From Halpernia frigidisoli (GTDB lineage Bacteria > Bacteroidota > Bacteroidia > Flavobacteriales > Weeksellaceae), in contig NZ_FOQT01000002.1 in the NCBI RefSeq assembly GCF_900113805.1, forward strand, positions 496,001-560,000: a stretch of DNA of 64,000 nt. The letters run 5' to 3'. The position numbers and the translations under genes were made by a program. Under the pieces are notes generated by a model. It saw nothing but the letters and a program-made list of their open reading frames with translations, was not told where the DNA came from and searched no databases. How positions within the stretch are numbered: position 1 is the stretch's first letter; each line of letters opens with the position of its first letter. This document shows positions 51,692 through 62,300 of this stretch, piece after piece.

Positions 51692-53212
51692 TTATTTTAC
51701 GATCAGTTTTGAACGTTTTACAGAACCATCTTCCTGTATTGCTTCTACGATATAAATACCTTTTGCCATTCCCTGAGTACTAATTTGTGAAGAAGAGGAA
51801 GTTTTTACAACCTGTCCATTCATACTGTAAACCTTTACAGATTTAACTTTACCTGTAATATTAAAGTTTGAATTAGCAGCTACAGGATTTGGATATACCT
51901 GTAAATTGTTTTTTGCGGAAACTTCTCCCGTTGCCAAAGGCGATCCTTTGTAAACATAAAAGTTGTCATACCATAATTTCCCCAAATTACTGGAAATTAC
52001 TGCTTGCGCGATATCATCTCTTGTTACAGAACCAGCAACAAGACCTCCAACTGCAGTGATTGGAATATCGATAGATATCCATGAACCTAATTTAGTAATA
52101 CCAGGATTTGTTCCGTCATTAATATTTACCTGTAATGAGGAAGATTCTCCCGCGCCACCTGCAAAATTTACTAATTTAAGATTGAATACACGTCCAACTA
52201 AACTCACATCTTCTGTATAAAAATCGATGTGAAGGTGATCAAATGCGGATAAATTCTTGTGGTTACCTGCCCCGGAAAAGTCTATACCCTGACAAGCGTT
52301 ACCTGTCCATCTTCTAATATTGTCACCTGCAACCTGAATATTTTCAATTGAGTTTGCTCCACAATATCCTGCATCCTGACTATTTACAACAATTGGCGTA
52401 TAAGCATCGCTGAAAAGTGAAACTACATCTGCCGCATTTCTTGCTGGCGGTGTTGGAGCTGGTGTAGCAGGACCTGATAAAATGTAATTTACAGTGTACG
52501 TTTTCATTGTTGATCCATCTACAGCGGTAACATTTACAGTTGCAGTTCCCGGCAAAGCAGTTGCTTGAACGATAGCAGCAGACGCCGCAACATTACTTTT
52601 TGTGACAGATGTAATTTGTGGAATTGTTGTAGTGCCAGTTGGCAAACTGTACGTATAAGTAGTTGTATCTGGACTAAAACCAATAATTGAAGTTCCATTT
52701 ACTTTTAAGTCAGTTAAAGTTGCATCTGTAGTTGGATCTGCTACAAAAACTTTTAAAGAAACATTATCAATTCTTACAATCCCTGTTTGAGCTCCCATAT
52801 CAAAAATTATTCTACTGTTAGTATCAGTAACTGTAGGTGTAAAGTTCATCGTATAAGTAGTTTGGGTAGCTGTAATATTTTGAGTTGTAGTTACAGAAGT
52901 ATAAGGATCATGATTTAATCCTAATCCAACAATAAAAGCTCTGGGCGCTGTTGACCATGAATCAAATGTAAGCGTGTATTTTGTGCCTCCCGTTAATGGA
53001 AGAACATAGCTTAAATTTGAATCGTAGGCATTTCCAGCAGCTGCAACATTAGCTTCATTATAACTGTTGCCGCCAACAGTTACTACATTTAATGCATTAC
53101 CAGACCATCCGGTACCTCCTGCATTAAAGTTTCCGTTCGTTACGAGTTCCTGCGCAGAGCCAATGGCAAAAGCAAAAACTGCGATTAAAAGAGATAGAAA
53201 TTTTGTTTTCAT
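51692..53212 (-). CDS. Secreted carbohydrate-binding protein with T9SS sorting domain
   Basis: A 506-residue secreted protein. Signal peptide MKTKFLSLLIAVFAFAIGSAQ; CBM4/9-like module (about 22-155, ELVTNGNFNAGGTGWSGNAL...IVRIDNVSLKV); cadherin-like beta-sandwich (about 160-245); a second carbohydrate-binding-type domain (about 260-425, LSAFDHLHIDFYTEDVSLVG...WYDNFYVYKG); and a type A T9SS C-terminal domain (VYPNPVAANSNFNITGKVKS...). The second domain is repeated in the truncated gene at the right edge (63688). It probably holds beta-glucan at the cell surface. It has its own promoter box at 53287. Confidence 0.85.
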   Translation of the reverse strand: MKTKFLSLLIAVFAFAIGSAQELVTNGNFNAGGTGWSGNALNVVTVGGNSYNEANVAAAGNAYDSNLSYVLPLTGGTKYTLTFDSWSTAPRAFIVGLGLNHDPYTSVTTTQNITATQTTYTMNFTPTVTDTNSRIIFDMGAQTGIVRIDNVSLKVFVADPTTDATLTDLKVNGTSIIGFSPDTTTYTYSLPTGTTTIPQITSVTKSNVAASAAIVQATALPGTATVNVTAVDGSTMKTYTVNYILSGPATPAPTPPARNAADVVSLFSDAYTPIVVNSQDAGYCGANSIENIQVAGDNIRRWTGNACQGIDFSGAGNHKNLSAFDHLHIDFYTEDVSLVGRVFNLKLVNFAGGAGESSSLQVNINDGTNPGITKLGSWISIDIPITAVGGLVAGSVTRDDIAQAVISSNLGKLWYDNFYVYKGSPLATGEVSAKNNLQVYPNPVAANSNFNITGKVKSVKVYSMNGQVVKTSSSSQISTQGMAKGIYIVEAIQEDGSVKRSKLIVK

Positions 53213-53286
53213 TTTTAAAATTTAAGTTAATATTATTTATTTATTTTGATTTTTGAATTGATTATGATTTTTAAAAAATTGGTTCT

Positions 53287-53294
53287 CAAATATA
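53287..53294 (-). promoter_or_regulatory. -7 box (TATATTTG) before the CBM/T9SS gene
   Basis: Read on the minus strand the sequence is gttatatttgag, matching TAnnTTTG, 75 bases before the ATG at 53212. A clear -33 TTG at the right distance is not evident. Confidence 0.4.
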
Positions 53295-53385
53295 ACAACT
53301 TGCCCCAATTAAATTATTGTAATACAGCAAAATACGAACTTGTATATATAATGTATAGATAGTGGATTGTTTCGGTTTTAAACTT

Positions 53386-55095
53386 TCATTCTTTAATTAC
53401 CTTGAGCGTTTCTGTTTTATTTAAATTTTTAACTGTGAGATAATAAAGACCTGCTGGATATGATGCTAAGTCAACTGTGAAACTCCTACCTGCTTTCTTA
53501 TTTAAAATTACTTTACCACTTTGATCAGCTAGTGTAATATCATTTTCTGCAGATTCTAAATCTATGTGAAGTACGTTCTTTACAGGATTTGGATAAATTT
53601 TAGCACCTTTGTAAAATAATTCAGACGTTCCAAGGACGCAATTACTACCTACTACATACTGATAATACTTTGTAACAGAAAGTCCCCCTGCGAAAGCGAA
53701 TTTTACTGCGTAGCTAATGGTAGAGTATAAAGTCTGATTCGAGACTGTTTGTGTAAAAGTATTATTTCCTAAAGCATTCATGGGCGTTTCCTGAAACGGA
53801 TTTTCCCTAAAAAGATAAGCAACCACACCACTTTTGTCAGTATCCAGTAATTTAAATGTAAATTTCACATCATTCCCTATTGTTTGAAACTGATAATTAT
53901 AGCCGATGCTAAATGATCCCTGACTCGCAACAGCACTCGTTCCTGCGCAATCTGTACTTGTGCTGTTTGTTGTTTTTGCACTAATACTTAGTGGACTGTT
54001 TGCAGCACTATTTCCAGCACTATCCGATGCTGAAACTACAAAATTATAGGTTGTATTTGGTGCAAGATTATTTATAATTACAGATTTATCTACTCCAGAT
54101 GCGCCAGTTATGTTATTTTCAATTCCATTATAGGAAATTTTATAATTTAAAGTACCTAAATTATCTGTTGCATTTAACAAAAGCTCTATTGAATTATTTG
54201 ATATATTACCCGTTTTAGCAGTGAAAAGAGTTGGAGATTCAGTGTCGGGCGCTGTATTTTGATAAACCCGCACATAGTCGATCTGCATTGCAGTTTCCAA
54301 AAAATTTGCCGGAACTGCACCTGCTACTCCACCCATTGCTATATTTAAAAGTAAATACTGTTCTTTATCAAAAGGCCAGGTAGAGGCATTTTTTACAGAA
54401 GGATTATACGTATAATAAGCAACGCCATCCAGTAAAAAAGTGATCTGATTGGGTGACCAGTTCAAAGAATAAATATGATAATTTGATTGTATATCACTAT
54501 CGGCAATTGTACTTCCGTGGTTTACAGAACTTCCTGAAGAAGATGGTGTATGCAAAGTACTTTGGATGTAGTTTGCTGGTTTTCCACTGAAAATACCGTA
54601 TTCCATCATATCAATTTCTCCACACGCGGGCCAATTTGATGTACCAAAATCTGCATTGTAATAACCTCCGGGTTCGTTGACATTTTTTCCGAGCAGCCAA
54701 AGTGCTGGCCATGATCCTTTATCAACAGGTACTTTTGCACGGATATCGACTCTGCCATATTTAAAAGAAAATTTAGAATTTAATCTTGCAGACGTATAAT
54801 CTTTTGTTACACCTTGATCTGTATAAGTTTTCTTTTTAGCAACTAAATTAAGAACGCCCGAAACTACATTACTGTTTTCCTGTAGATTTGTATAATGCTG
54901 TAATTCACCATTATACCAACCAGTAGATGTAGGAATTTAAGTTTGGTGAAACCTTTTACCGTTATCAACAGCACCGTTTACATTAAATTCGTCCGAGAAA
55001 ACCAGGTCTTGATAAACAACATCTACTTGTGCTTTCCCAAAAATAGAAATGCATATACTGACAAAAAATAATCTAAAAAATAAAGGCTTAAACAT
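53386..55095 (-). pseudogene. GH16 endo-beta-1,3-glucanase with T9SS domain, interrupted by TAA at codon 53
   Basis: The frame starts at ATG 55095 (signal peptide MFKPLFFRLFFVSICISIFG) and reads FSDEFNVNGAVDNGKRFHQT, then TAA (54937-54939). It continues at once IPTSTGWYNGELQHYTNLQE and on to 53386. GH16 catalytic residues CGEIDMMEYG are intact, followed by a fibronectin-III-like domain (about 285-380 of the restored 569 residues) and a T9SS type A domain (IYPNPVKNVLHIDLESAEND). One change (AAA to TAA) would account for the stop. Its start overlaps the end of the GH17 gene by eight bases, so it is the last gene of the operon. Confidence 0.88.
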
Positions 55096-56035
55096 AATTT
55101 AATTTTAAAATAGTATTATCATTGACCGCCTGCTTTGGCGATCGGTTTTCATAAAATAAACCCCAGTGTTTTTCAGGTTCTAGAGGATCTTCTGAACCTT
55201 TCCAGAGTTCATCGAAAGCTTCGAAATAATAGCATAAAATGCTTTCGGTATTGCACCAATTCATTAAAGCAAGAAAATAATCCTGTTGTGCAATTTCGTT
55301 GGCATTATGTGCGGGAAATCCTTTCCCATTGGCATTTGTTGCCCACCCTGCTTCTGTAATCACAATCTGTTTGTGAGGATATTTATTTTTTACCTCCCAA
55401 TAATTTTGTTTCGTGAAATCTAATGCTTCTTCAATATCTTTGTGCTCCCAAAGTGGATAAGAATGTATTGAAATAAAATCTACAGTTTCTGCTAAAGTTT
55501 GCAATTCATTGATCCAAGGCAAATAATTTTCACAAAAAGTTACCGGTTGCTTTGCATTTTTTTGAACCATTTTTGTATAATTAACAACACTTTCCTGCGA
55601 AACCAAATGATCTGTCCAACTTACGCATGCTTCGTTTCCTACGGATAAAAATGAAATAATCGTTGGATACAAATTGGATAAATCTATTAATTTTTCAATT
55701 TTAACTTCATTACTTTGTTTGTTTTTATCTAAATTTTCATCAGACAAAAAAGGCATTTCCCACGGACAGTTTTCATTATTTTTTTCTGCTTCGATATACG
55801 CTCCAAGCATTATTTTAAAATTAAAATTTTCTTTGCTAATGACTTCCAAGACGGTTTCCGCATGCACATCTACATCGTAAATCTTTAAATATTTAAAATA
55901 GGGTCCAAGTAAATTCAAATCTTCTTTAATTTCCTCATAAGAGGGATATTTCCCGCCCGGTTTTTGACCCGCACGAAAACCAGAATAGCAAATTGCGTTT
56001 CCAGGTAAAAGTTGATATTTATCAAAAATTGTCAT
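55088..56035 (-). CDS. GH17-type beta-1,3-glucan hydrolase
   Basis: A 315-residue TIM-barrel enzyme without signal peptide. The GH17 catalytic pair is visible: acid/base Glu135 in LSVGNEACVSW and nucleophile Glu228 in VITEAGWATNANG. NAICYSGFRAGQKPGGKYPS at 13-32 is the usual first strand of this bacterial subgroup, and YYFEAFDELWKG-WGLFYENR the last. It would act on short beta-1,3-glucans in the cytoplasm or periplasm. It is part of an operon with two related GH17 units, one broken and one fused to a transporter; this is the most divergent of the three. Confidence 0.85.
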   Translation of the reverse strand: MTIFDKYQLLPGNAICYSGFRAGQKPGGKYPSYEEIKEDLNLLGPYFKYLKIYDVDVHAETVLEVISKENFNFKIMLGAYIEAEKNNENCPWEMPFLSDENLDKNKQSNEVKIEKLIDLSNLYPTIISFLSVGNEACVSWTDHLVSQESVVNYTKMVQKNAKQPVTFCENYLPWINELQTLAETVDFISIHSYPLWEHKDIEEALDFTKQNYWEVKNKYPHKQIVITEAGWATNANGKGFPAHNANEIAQQDYFLALMNWCNTESILCYYFEAFDELWKGSEDPLEPEKHWGLFYENRSPKQAVNDNTILKLNYV

Positions 56036-56043
56036 GACTGATT

Positions 56044-56942
56044 TTAAAATTTTAATTTTTCATTTTTATCCCAAATTCCCCAATAAGCACCGACTTCTCC
56101 TTCTACGCCAACCTTCCAGGATTCATCAAAAGAAGAGAAATAAAACATCGGTATTTCCTCATCCAAAGACCAAAGTTGAGAATTGATAAAATATTGCAAG
56201 GCATTATCATGAGATGGATTTGCACCTTTTAAACCTTCGCCTTTGCTTGGCCATCCCGTTTCTGAAATGATGAATTTTTACCATTTCCAGCATCTTTTGC
56301 CTGATGGTACATTTGCTTCATATATTTTAATGAATTTTCAAACGAAGCACCTTCCCAATAAGGATAACAATTGCACAAAATAACATCACAAACCTCTGTA
56401 ATTCTCGGTCTTGCTGAAAACTCATAATACGCATCAACATAACCTACAGGAATGTTTTTTGGGATATTTTGTTTTACTTTATCAATGAAATCTAATAATT
56501 CATCTTCGCTTAAATCATTTCTGTACATCACTTCATTTCCAACCGCTGCGATATCTACAAAACCTTCATTTGACAATTTTATTAATGCTTCAATTTCTAA
56601 TTTATTTAATTCCGGATCATTCCCAAGCCACGCTCCTACAAGGGTTTTCATCCCAAATTCTTTTGCAATTTTTGGTATAAATTCATTGCCTTCAATACAG
56701 GAAAATGATCGAACCCAATTGGTATGAGGTTTTAAAATCTCCATTCTTCGCCTTACTTGTTGCTCAGAAATAATGTCACCAGGTTTTTGTCCGTCTTCAT
56801 ACAAACTAAAACAAAAGCCATAAACGCCATTTTGAAGTATTTCTGTGAACAAATTTTTAATTTCTACCTCAGATTTTCCTTCTAAATAATCTTCTTGATT
56901 TACTTCAGGAAATGATAAATATTTTTCTATTCTATATGACAT
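56044..56942 (-). pseudogene. GH17-type enzyme broken by a 1-base frameshift
   Basis: The first frame (56942 to 56229) includes acid/base Glu137 in AAVGNEVMYRND, then goes off frame at GNGKN. In the next frame IISETGWPSKGEGLKGANPS...MFYFSSFDESWKVGVEGEVG-AYWGIWDKNEKLKF continues to the stop at 56044. It supplies the nucleophile Glu in ISETGWPS. A missing A in the A-run near 56269-56275 is enough. The restored 299-residue protein is close to the GH17 part of the downstream-strand neighbour fusion (gene 59336-56958). Either recent inactivation or a homopolymer error. Confidence 0.88.
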
Positions 56943-56957
56943 CTTCTGGTAAATTTT

Positions 56958-59336
56958 TTATTGATATTTAAAATTCTCATCATTATCCCACAATCCCCAG
57001 AAACTTCCAGCCGACCCTTCAAAATTGGTTTTCCAGGACTCATCAAAGGAAGAAAAATAATGCATTTCCGCATTTTCTTTTTGCGCCCAATTTTGAATTT
57101 TAATAAAATATTTCATCACATTTTCTGCGGAAGGTTCTGCGTTTCCAACCTTATTTCCTTTACTTGGCCAACCGGTTTCCGTAATAATTACCTTTTTTCC
57201 GTTTGCAATATTTTTAGTTTTTTGATACATTTCCTGAAGTGAAAATCCAGCATTATCAATTCCTACACCTTCCCAAAACGGATAACAGTTAGCAAGAATT
57301 ATATCACATGCAGCGGTTAAATTTGGCCTGTTTATAAATTGATAATACACATCAACACAGGCAACAGGAATTCCATTTGCGATACTTTTAATTTTTTGGA
57401 TGTAAATAATTACCGTTTCTTCACTCAATTCATTTCTGAAAAGCACCTCATTTCCAACGGCAGCGATATCGACCAAATTTGCATTGATTAATTTTGATAA
57501 AGATTGTAGTTCTAATTCATTTTCTTCTGGTTTACCATTTATCCAGGCGCCAACCAAGGTTTTTAAACCCATTTCTTTGGCAATTTTCGGAATATTTTCG
57601 TGACCATTTAGACAAGAAAAAACACGAATCCATTTTGTATGAGGTTTTAAAACTTCTAATTTTCTTCTAATTTGATCTTCTGTAATTTGATCGCCAGGTT
57701 TTTGTAAACCGTCGTAAGCGCTAAAACAAATTCCATGCATTCCGGAATTAAATACTTTTTGAAATTCTGTTTTTAAATCCTGCGCAGAAATTGCTTTAAA
57801 ATCAATTGTAGAAGTTGACATAAAAGGATATTGCGCTTTTAATTCTGCTTCATTTAAAAATGTAAAATTTATTCCCGCTCCCAAAAGCGTTTCAGAAAAT
57901 CCGGATGGATTAATTAGTTCTGCTTTTCTTTCTTTTATTTGTGCGCTGATTCCAACGGCTTTTTCTTCTGTTAAATCATAATTTCGCATTATCCACATCG
58001 CGCCGAGAGTTCCCGCAATTGGTAATCCTGAGAAAAATAATCTTAAACCATGAACTGATTCCGGGGAATTTACCGCATCTGGAACAAAACCTACAACGGT
58101 CATAATTACGCCAGTTAACAATCCTGCAATGGCGAAACCAAATTTTACCATCCACCAATAAATGGCGCCAAAAATCCCTTCTCTTCTTTTGCCAGTTTCC
58201 AATTCGTCCAAATCACAAACATCGGCTGTCATAGACATCATGATGGTAAATAAACTTCCAATTCCAAAAGAGAAAAACGGCAATGCAAATAAAAACAGGT
58301 AAGGTTTCCCGGGGACCAATAAAAAATAAAGTAAAATATAACCAAATACGGAAATTCCTTGCGAAAGCATAAATGCATCTTTTTTACCCATTTTTTTGGA
58401 CATCCAGGCTACAATCGGTATCACAATAAAAGTTGTTGCCAAAGCACCGACACAACCAAATAATGTTGGCCAAAGTCCGGCGTCTGTTGCATTACCTTTA
58501 AATAAATAATAAACGATGATGAAAAAAGTAAAACCTGCAACAGTGTTAAAAGCATTAAAAATTAAAAAAGTAGAAAAGCAAAGTTTTCTAAAAGACGGAT
58601 AACTAAAAGCATCTTTAAAACCTGTAAATATTTCAGACAAACTTTTTCCTGCACCCTTTAAAGATAATGGCGAATACGAAGTTTCGTCAACGGTCGATTT
58701 ACTTTTAATAAAAAATGCAGGAACCATGGCTAAAAGTGCGCACGAAATTCCAACCCAAATTGCTAAAGTTCTGGTCGCCACATCACCGGATGGAAACCAT
58801 TTTGGATCATACATTATTACCCAAAACCAAGGCGCAATTACCCACGCCCATTGACCGATCCATTGCGCGATCGCCATAATATTGGTTCTTTCATTATAAT
58901 CTTCGCTCATTTCATAACCCATCGCTACATAAGGAACACTGAAAATGGAAAGTCCCAAATAAAACACGAAAGACCACAAAAGAAAATAGACAAAATTATA
59001 ATTAACGCCGTCTGCTTTCGTCATTTGCCACATTAAGGAAAAAGAAATTCCCATAATGATGGCGCCAATAAAAACATATTGTCTTCTTCTACCCCAAACT
59101 GATCTTGTATTATCCGTAATAAAACCCATAATTGGATCGACAAAGGCATCAAAAATTCTCGGGAAAAAGAACAAAGTTCCCCACATCCAGGTTGGGAAAC
59201 CTAAATTTTGAACCAAAACAACCATAAAAATCCCCAAGGCAGCGGGGAACATTTGGTTGGCGAGCATACCAAAACCAAAGGCAATTTTTTGTCCCATTGC
59301 TACTTTTCCTTGCGTAAGAGAGGCGTTTTGATCCAT
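56958..59336 (-). CDS. MFS (GPH) sugar transporter fused to GH17 hydrolase
   Basis: A 792-residue fusion. Residues 1-465 form a 12-helix GPH:cation symporter (MGQKIAFGFGMLANQMFPAA; RIFDAFVDPIMGFITDNTRSVWGRRRQYVFIGA, the family signature; CDLDELETGKRREGIFGAIYWW). After a linker, residues about 495-792 are a GH17 domain with AAVGNEVLFRNE (acid/base Glu) and VIITETGWPSKGNKVGNAEP (nucleophile Glu). There is no stop or frame change between the parts, so the fusion is real in this sequence. It would couple uptake of beta-1,3-oligoglucans to their cleavage at the cytoplasmic face. Position in the glucan operon supports this. Confidence 0.9.
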   Translation of the reverse strand: MDQNASLTQGKVAMGQKIAFGFGMLANQMFPAALGIFMVVLVQNLGFPTWMWGTLFFFPRIFDAFVDPIMGFITDNTRSVWGRRRQYVFIGAIIMGISFSLMWQMTKADGVNYNFVYFLLWSFVFYLGLSIFSVPYVAMGYEMSEDYNERTNIMAIAQWIGQWAWVIAPWFWVIMYDPKWFPSGDVATRTLAIWVGISCALLAMVPAFFIKSKSTVDETSYSPLSLKGAGKSLSEIFTGFKDAFSYPSFRKLCFSTFLIFNAFNTVAGFTFFIIVYYLFKGNATDAGLWPTLFGCVGALATTFIVIPIVAWMSKKMGKKDAFMLSQGISVFGYILLYFLLVPGKPYLFLFALPFFSFGIGSLFTIMMSMTADVCDLDELETGKRREGIFGAIYWWMVKFGFAIAGLLTGVIMTVVGFVPDAVNSPESVHGLRLFFSGLPIAGTLGAMWIMRNYDLTEEKAVGISAQIKERKAELINPSGFSETLLGAGINFTFLNEAELKAQYPFMSTSTIDFKAISAQDLKTEFQKVFNSGMHGICFSAYDGLQKPGDQITEDQIRRKLEVLKPHTKWIRVFSCLNGHENIPKIAKEMGLKTLVGAWINGKPEENELELQSLSKLINANLVDIAAVGNEVLFRNELSEETVIIYIQKIKSIANGIPVACVDVYYQFINRPNLTAACDIILANCYPFWEGVGIDNAGFSLQEMYQKTKNIANGKKVIITETGWPSKGNKVGNAEPSAENVMKYFIKIQNWAQKENAEMHYFSSFDESWKTNFEGSAGSFWGLWDNDENFKYQ

Positions 59337-59381
59337 ATAATTTTTTTAATGATTGTAGTTTTATTGCTTTTTAAATCTTCA

Positions 59382-62300
59382 TTATCTCAATTGTTCTTCT
59401 AAAATTCCCACGGTAATGGCTTTTATTTCACCAGTTCGTTCCCAGATTTTAGCGCTTAGTTTTTCATTTAAAGTATTGGAAGAAATTTGCTCTTCCCGAT
59501 CTGAATATTTTATCTTAATGAACTTTTCATTTGAAATTAGATAAACTACAGGAACTTGGCAAAGCGTAAAACCCATAGATTTTGCTGGCAATTTTAAATT
59601 AATTGCTCCATTGTTGACATCCGTAATTTTTATTTCAGATTCAGTTTCAATAAAATTTGATTTTCTCAATAAAAAAGGATCAAATTTTACGCAACCACCT
59701 TCCACCACAATTCCCAGTTCGCCCCATCTTGCAAGCAAATCTTCTTTTACTTGTCCCGTCATTCCCGGTTGTTGCGCACCACGGTGAAAAGGCGTGTGGG
59801 AATAAGGATCTGTCGGAAAAGAACCATAATTTTTCGGTGATTTATGCGCGCCAATTCCATCTTTTATATCTTCGTAATGATCGATTAATTGATTTAAAAT
59901 TTCTGCAGAATTTCCTTCTTTTCTTGCTTTGATCGTTACTTCTTGTAATGCCAAAAGTAATTTTGAAACCATGTGCCAATAAATTGAACCCAAACCTTCA
60001 TAACCGAAAAAAGTTCCAGATCTGCCGGTAAATTCTTTGTGATTAAAGACGTTTTCGTAGATATTTAGGATTTTAATTATTTCATTTTTATCAATATTTA
60101 AAACTTCTAATTCTTGTTTTAGATCATCTGCATTTTTAAAATTGCTGTTAAAATGATAATGGTTTTTAACGTCTTTTTCTATTAAAGTTTTATTGCCTGA
60201 TTCTATATGATTTTTTAAAATATCAGAACTAAAAACTTCACTTTCTGGAATTACGTTTTTAGTTAAAAAACCTTTTATTTGATTATTTGGATAAAGCAAA
60301 TAACTGTTTTGATCTTGTCGGTACAAATCGCTTTTTCTTAACGCATCCAAAACTTCCAAAGATTCATTTCCGGATAAATGACCAGAACTTAAAACCGCCA
60401 CTTGACCTTCCAGCATATCACTTAGATGCGAAATTGTTGCCGAATTTTCTATGTAAGAAACTAAATTATACGCGTGATAAAGTCCATTTTCTTTTTTATT
60501 TGCATCAATTGTTTTGTCTAAAAACGCCAAAGAAACGGTCATTAATTTTAAAATTTCTGACGATTTTATGGATTTAAAATTTCCAGAAAAATCATTATTA
60601 TAAATTTGTTCTCTGTAATTACTTCCCGCATTTCCAAGCAAATCCATCATTTTTTTTCTGGATTCATCAGTAATTTTACTTTGAAGAAGAGATTGATTTT
60701 CGGTAAATATTTCCAATAAACTTTGAAAAAACACTTCTAATTCTACAGAAATTTCAACTGATTTTTCTTCCGATTTTTCTAAAATAGTTTTAAAGAAATT
60801 TAGAAATCTGCTTAAGTAATTCAGCGTTACCATAGAAACGCCATTTCCAACCAAAGCGTTGTTCGCATCGTTCCATTCCGGACGTTGCGTGTTCATCCAA
60901 ATTCCGCCTTCCGGGATAAAATTTGAAAGTTTGCTTAACGTTGTTGCCAGAATTTTTTCTAAAAAAGTAACGTGGTGAATTTCATTTTTTTGATTGAATT
61001 TCAACGTTGCATCTTCACCTAAAAGTGCTTTATTTTTATGAATTTCTAACTCGTCTTTTTGAACAAAATCAATGGTAGATTTTGGATTTTTTAAAATTTC
61101 TTGGTAATTTTTGATTCTATAAGGAACATTTGCGTAAACAAAAGATTTTTGCAGAAAAAGATCTTCCAAATATTTTGGATAATAATTTTCAGAAAATTCT
61201 AAAAATTTAAGAAGATAAATAATCTGGTGATCTCCCCAATAACCGATATAAGACCAAGGATCATCTGGCTCAATGGTTTCCCAATCGAAGCCATTTTTTA
61301 TAATTCTGTATGGATTATAACCTTCAAAAGTAGAAGCATTTAAAAATCTAAACAACATCGAGTTTTGCCACGCTGGAAAAGCGTGCGCCAAAGCCTCCCA
61401 ATTTTGGAAAATATCGCGCCAGTTTCCTTCGTAGTTTAAAATTTTTGAACCGTCTTTTTCACTTCTTGTTTCAATGGAAAATTTATTCCACGGACGCGAA
61501 GGATCTCCGTGTCGACGGCTAAATTTTAAAGGTAAATATTCTACACTTAATCTTTTTAAATCCTCATTTCCTAACTTTTCAACTAATTCTGAGAGTTCAA
61601 ATTTTGTAAAAACTTCTGGTAATTGATTTAATTCTTCGAAATAATGAGTGAAAATTTTAGAATTTCTTTTTTTAATTGAAACAAGAAAATCTTGCTTCTC
61701 AATATTGTATTGATCATCAAAAATTCCACCGCGCATTATGTTGAAAAGCGTGTTTGAGTAATATCTTGTGTCATCCCTCAAATCCGCAGTATGCTGAATT
61801 CCGTCCGCAGAATTGATTAATTTTAAAAGGTTTTTTGTTCCTAATTTAATATCAGAATTTATGTTTTTAATTAAATTTTCTTTGTCAGAAATCTCAGAAC
61901 TTAGACTCACAATATTTGAGATATTCTGGTTTACGTTTGCAACGATTGTCCATTCTTTGGTTTCATCAGCAGAAAGGTTGAAATCTGAAATGATAAAATA
62001 CGCCCCTTTTTCTCCTTTGGAATCAGTCTCTTGCGAAACATCTTTCTTATCTCTAAAATTTTGAAGTTGAGTTGATGACAATAAAATTTTAGAATTTTTA
62101 AAACCCAGAGAATAAGCAATGTTTGCAGTTAAAGATTCATTTGGTTCGGCTTTATCAACAATTGTAGCACTCAAAGCGAAAATCCCAATTTTTGAAGCAG
62201 AATCTAACTCACTTCTTTTATAAGCATCAACTAAATTACTTGTACTATTTTGCAAATCGCTTCCGACTCCGGCTGGCAAAATATTCTGCAAACCATCACA

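Noticed and set aside
16401-54939. Stop-codon reassignment (TAA or TAG read as an amino acid)
   Set aside because: TAA ends most intact genes here, both TAA and TAG occur as the lesions, and the implied residues differ (Leu, Lys, Gln). Point changes explain them better.
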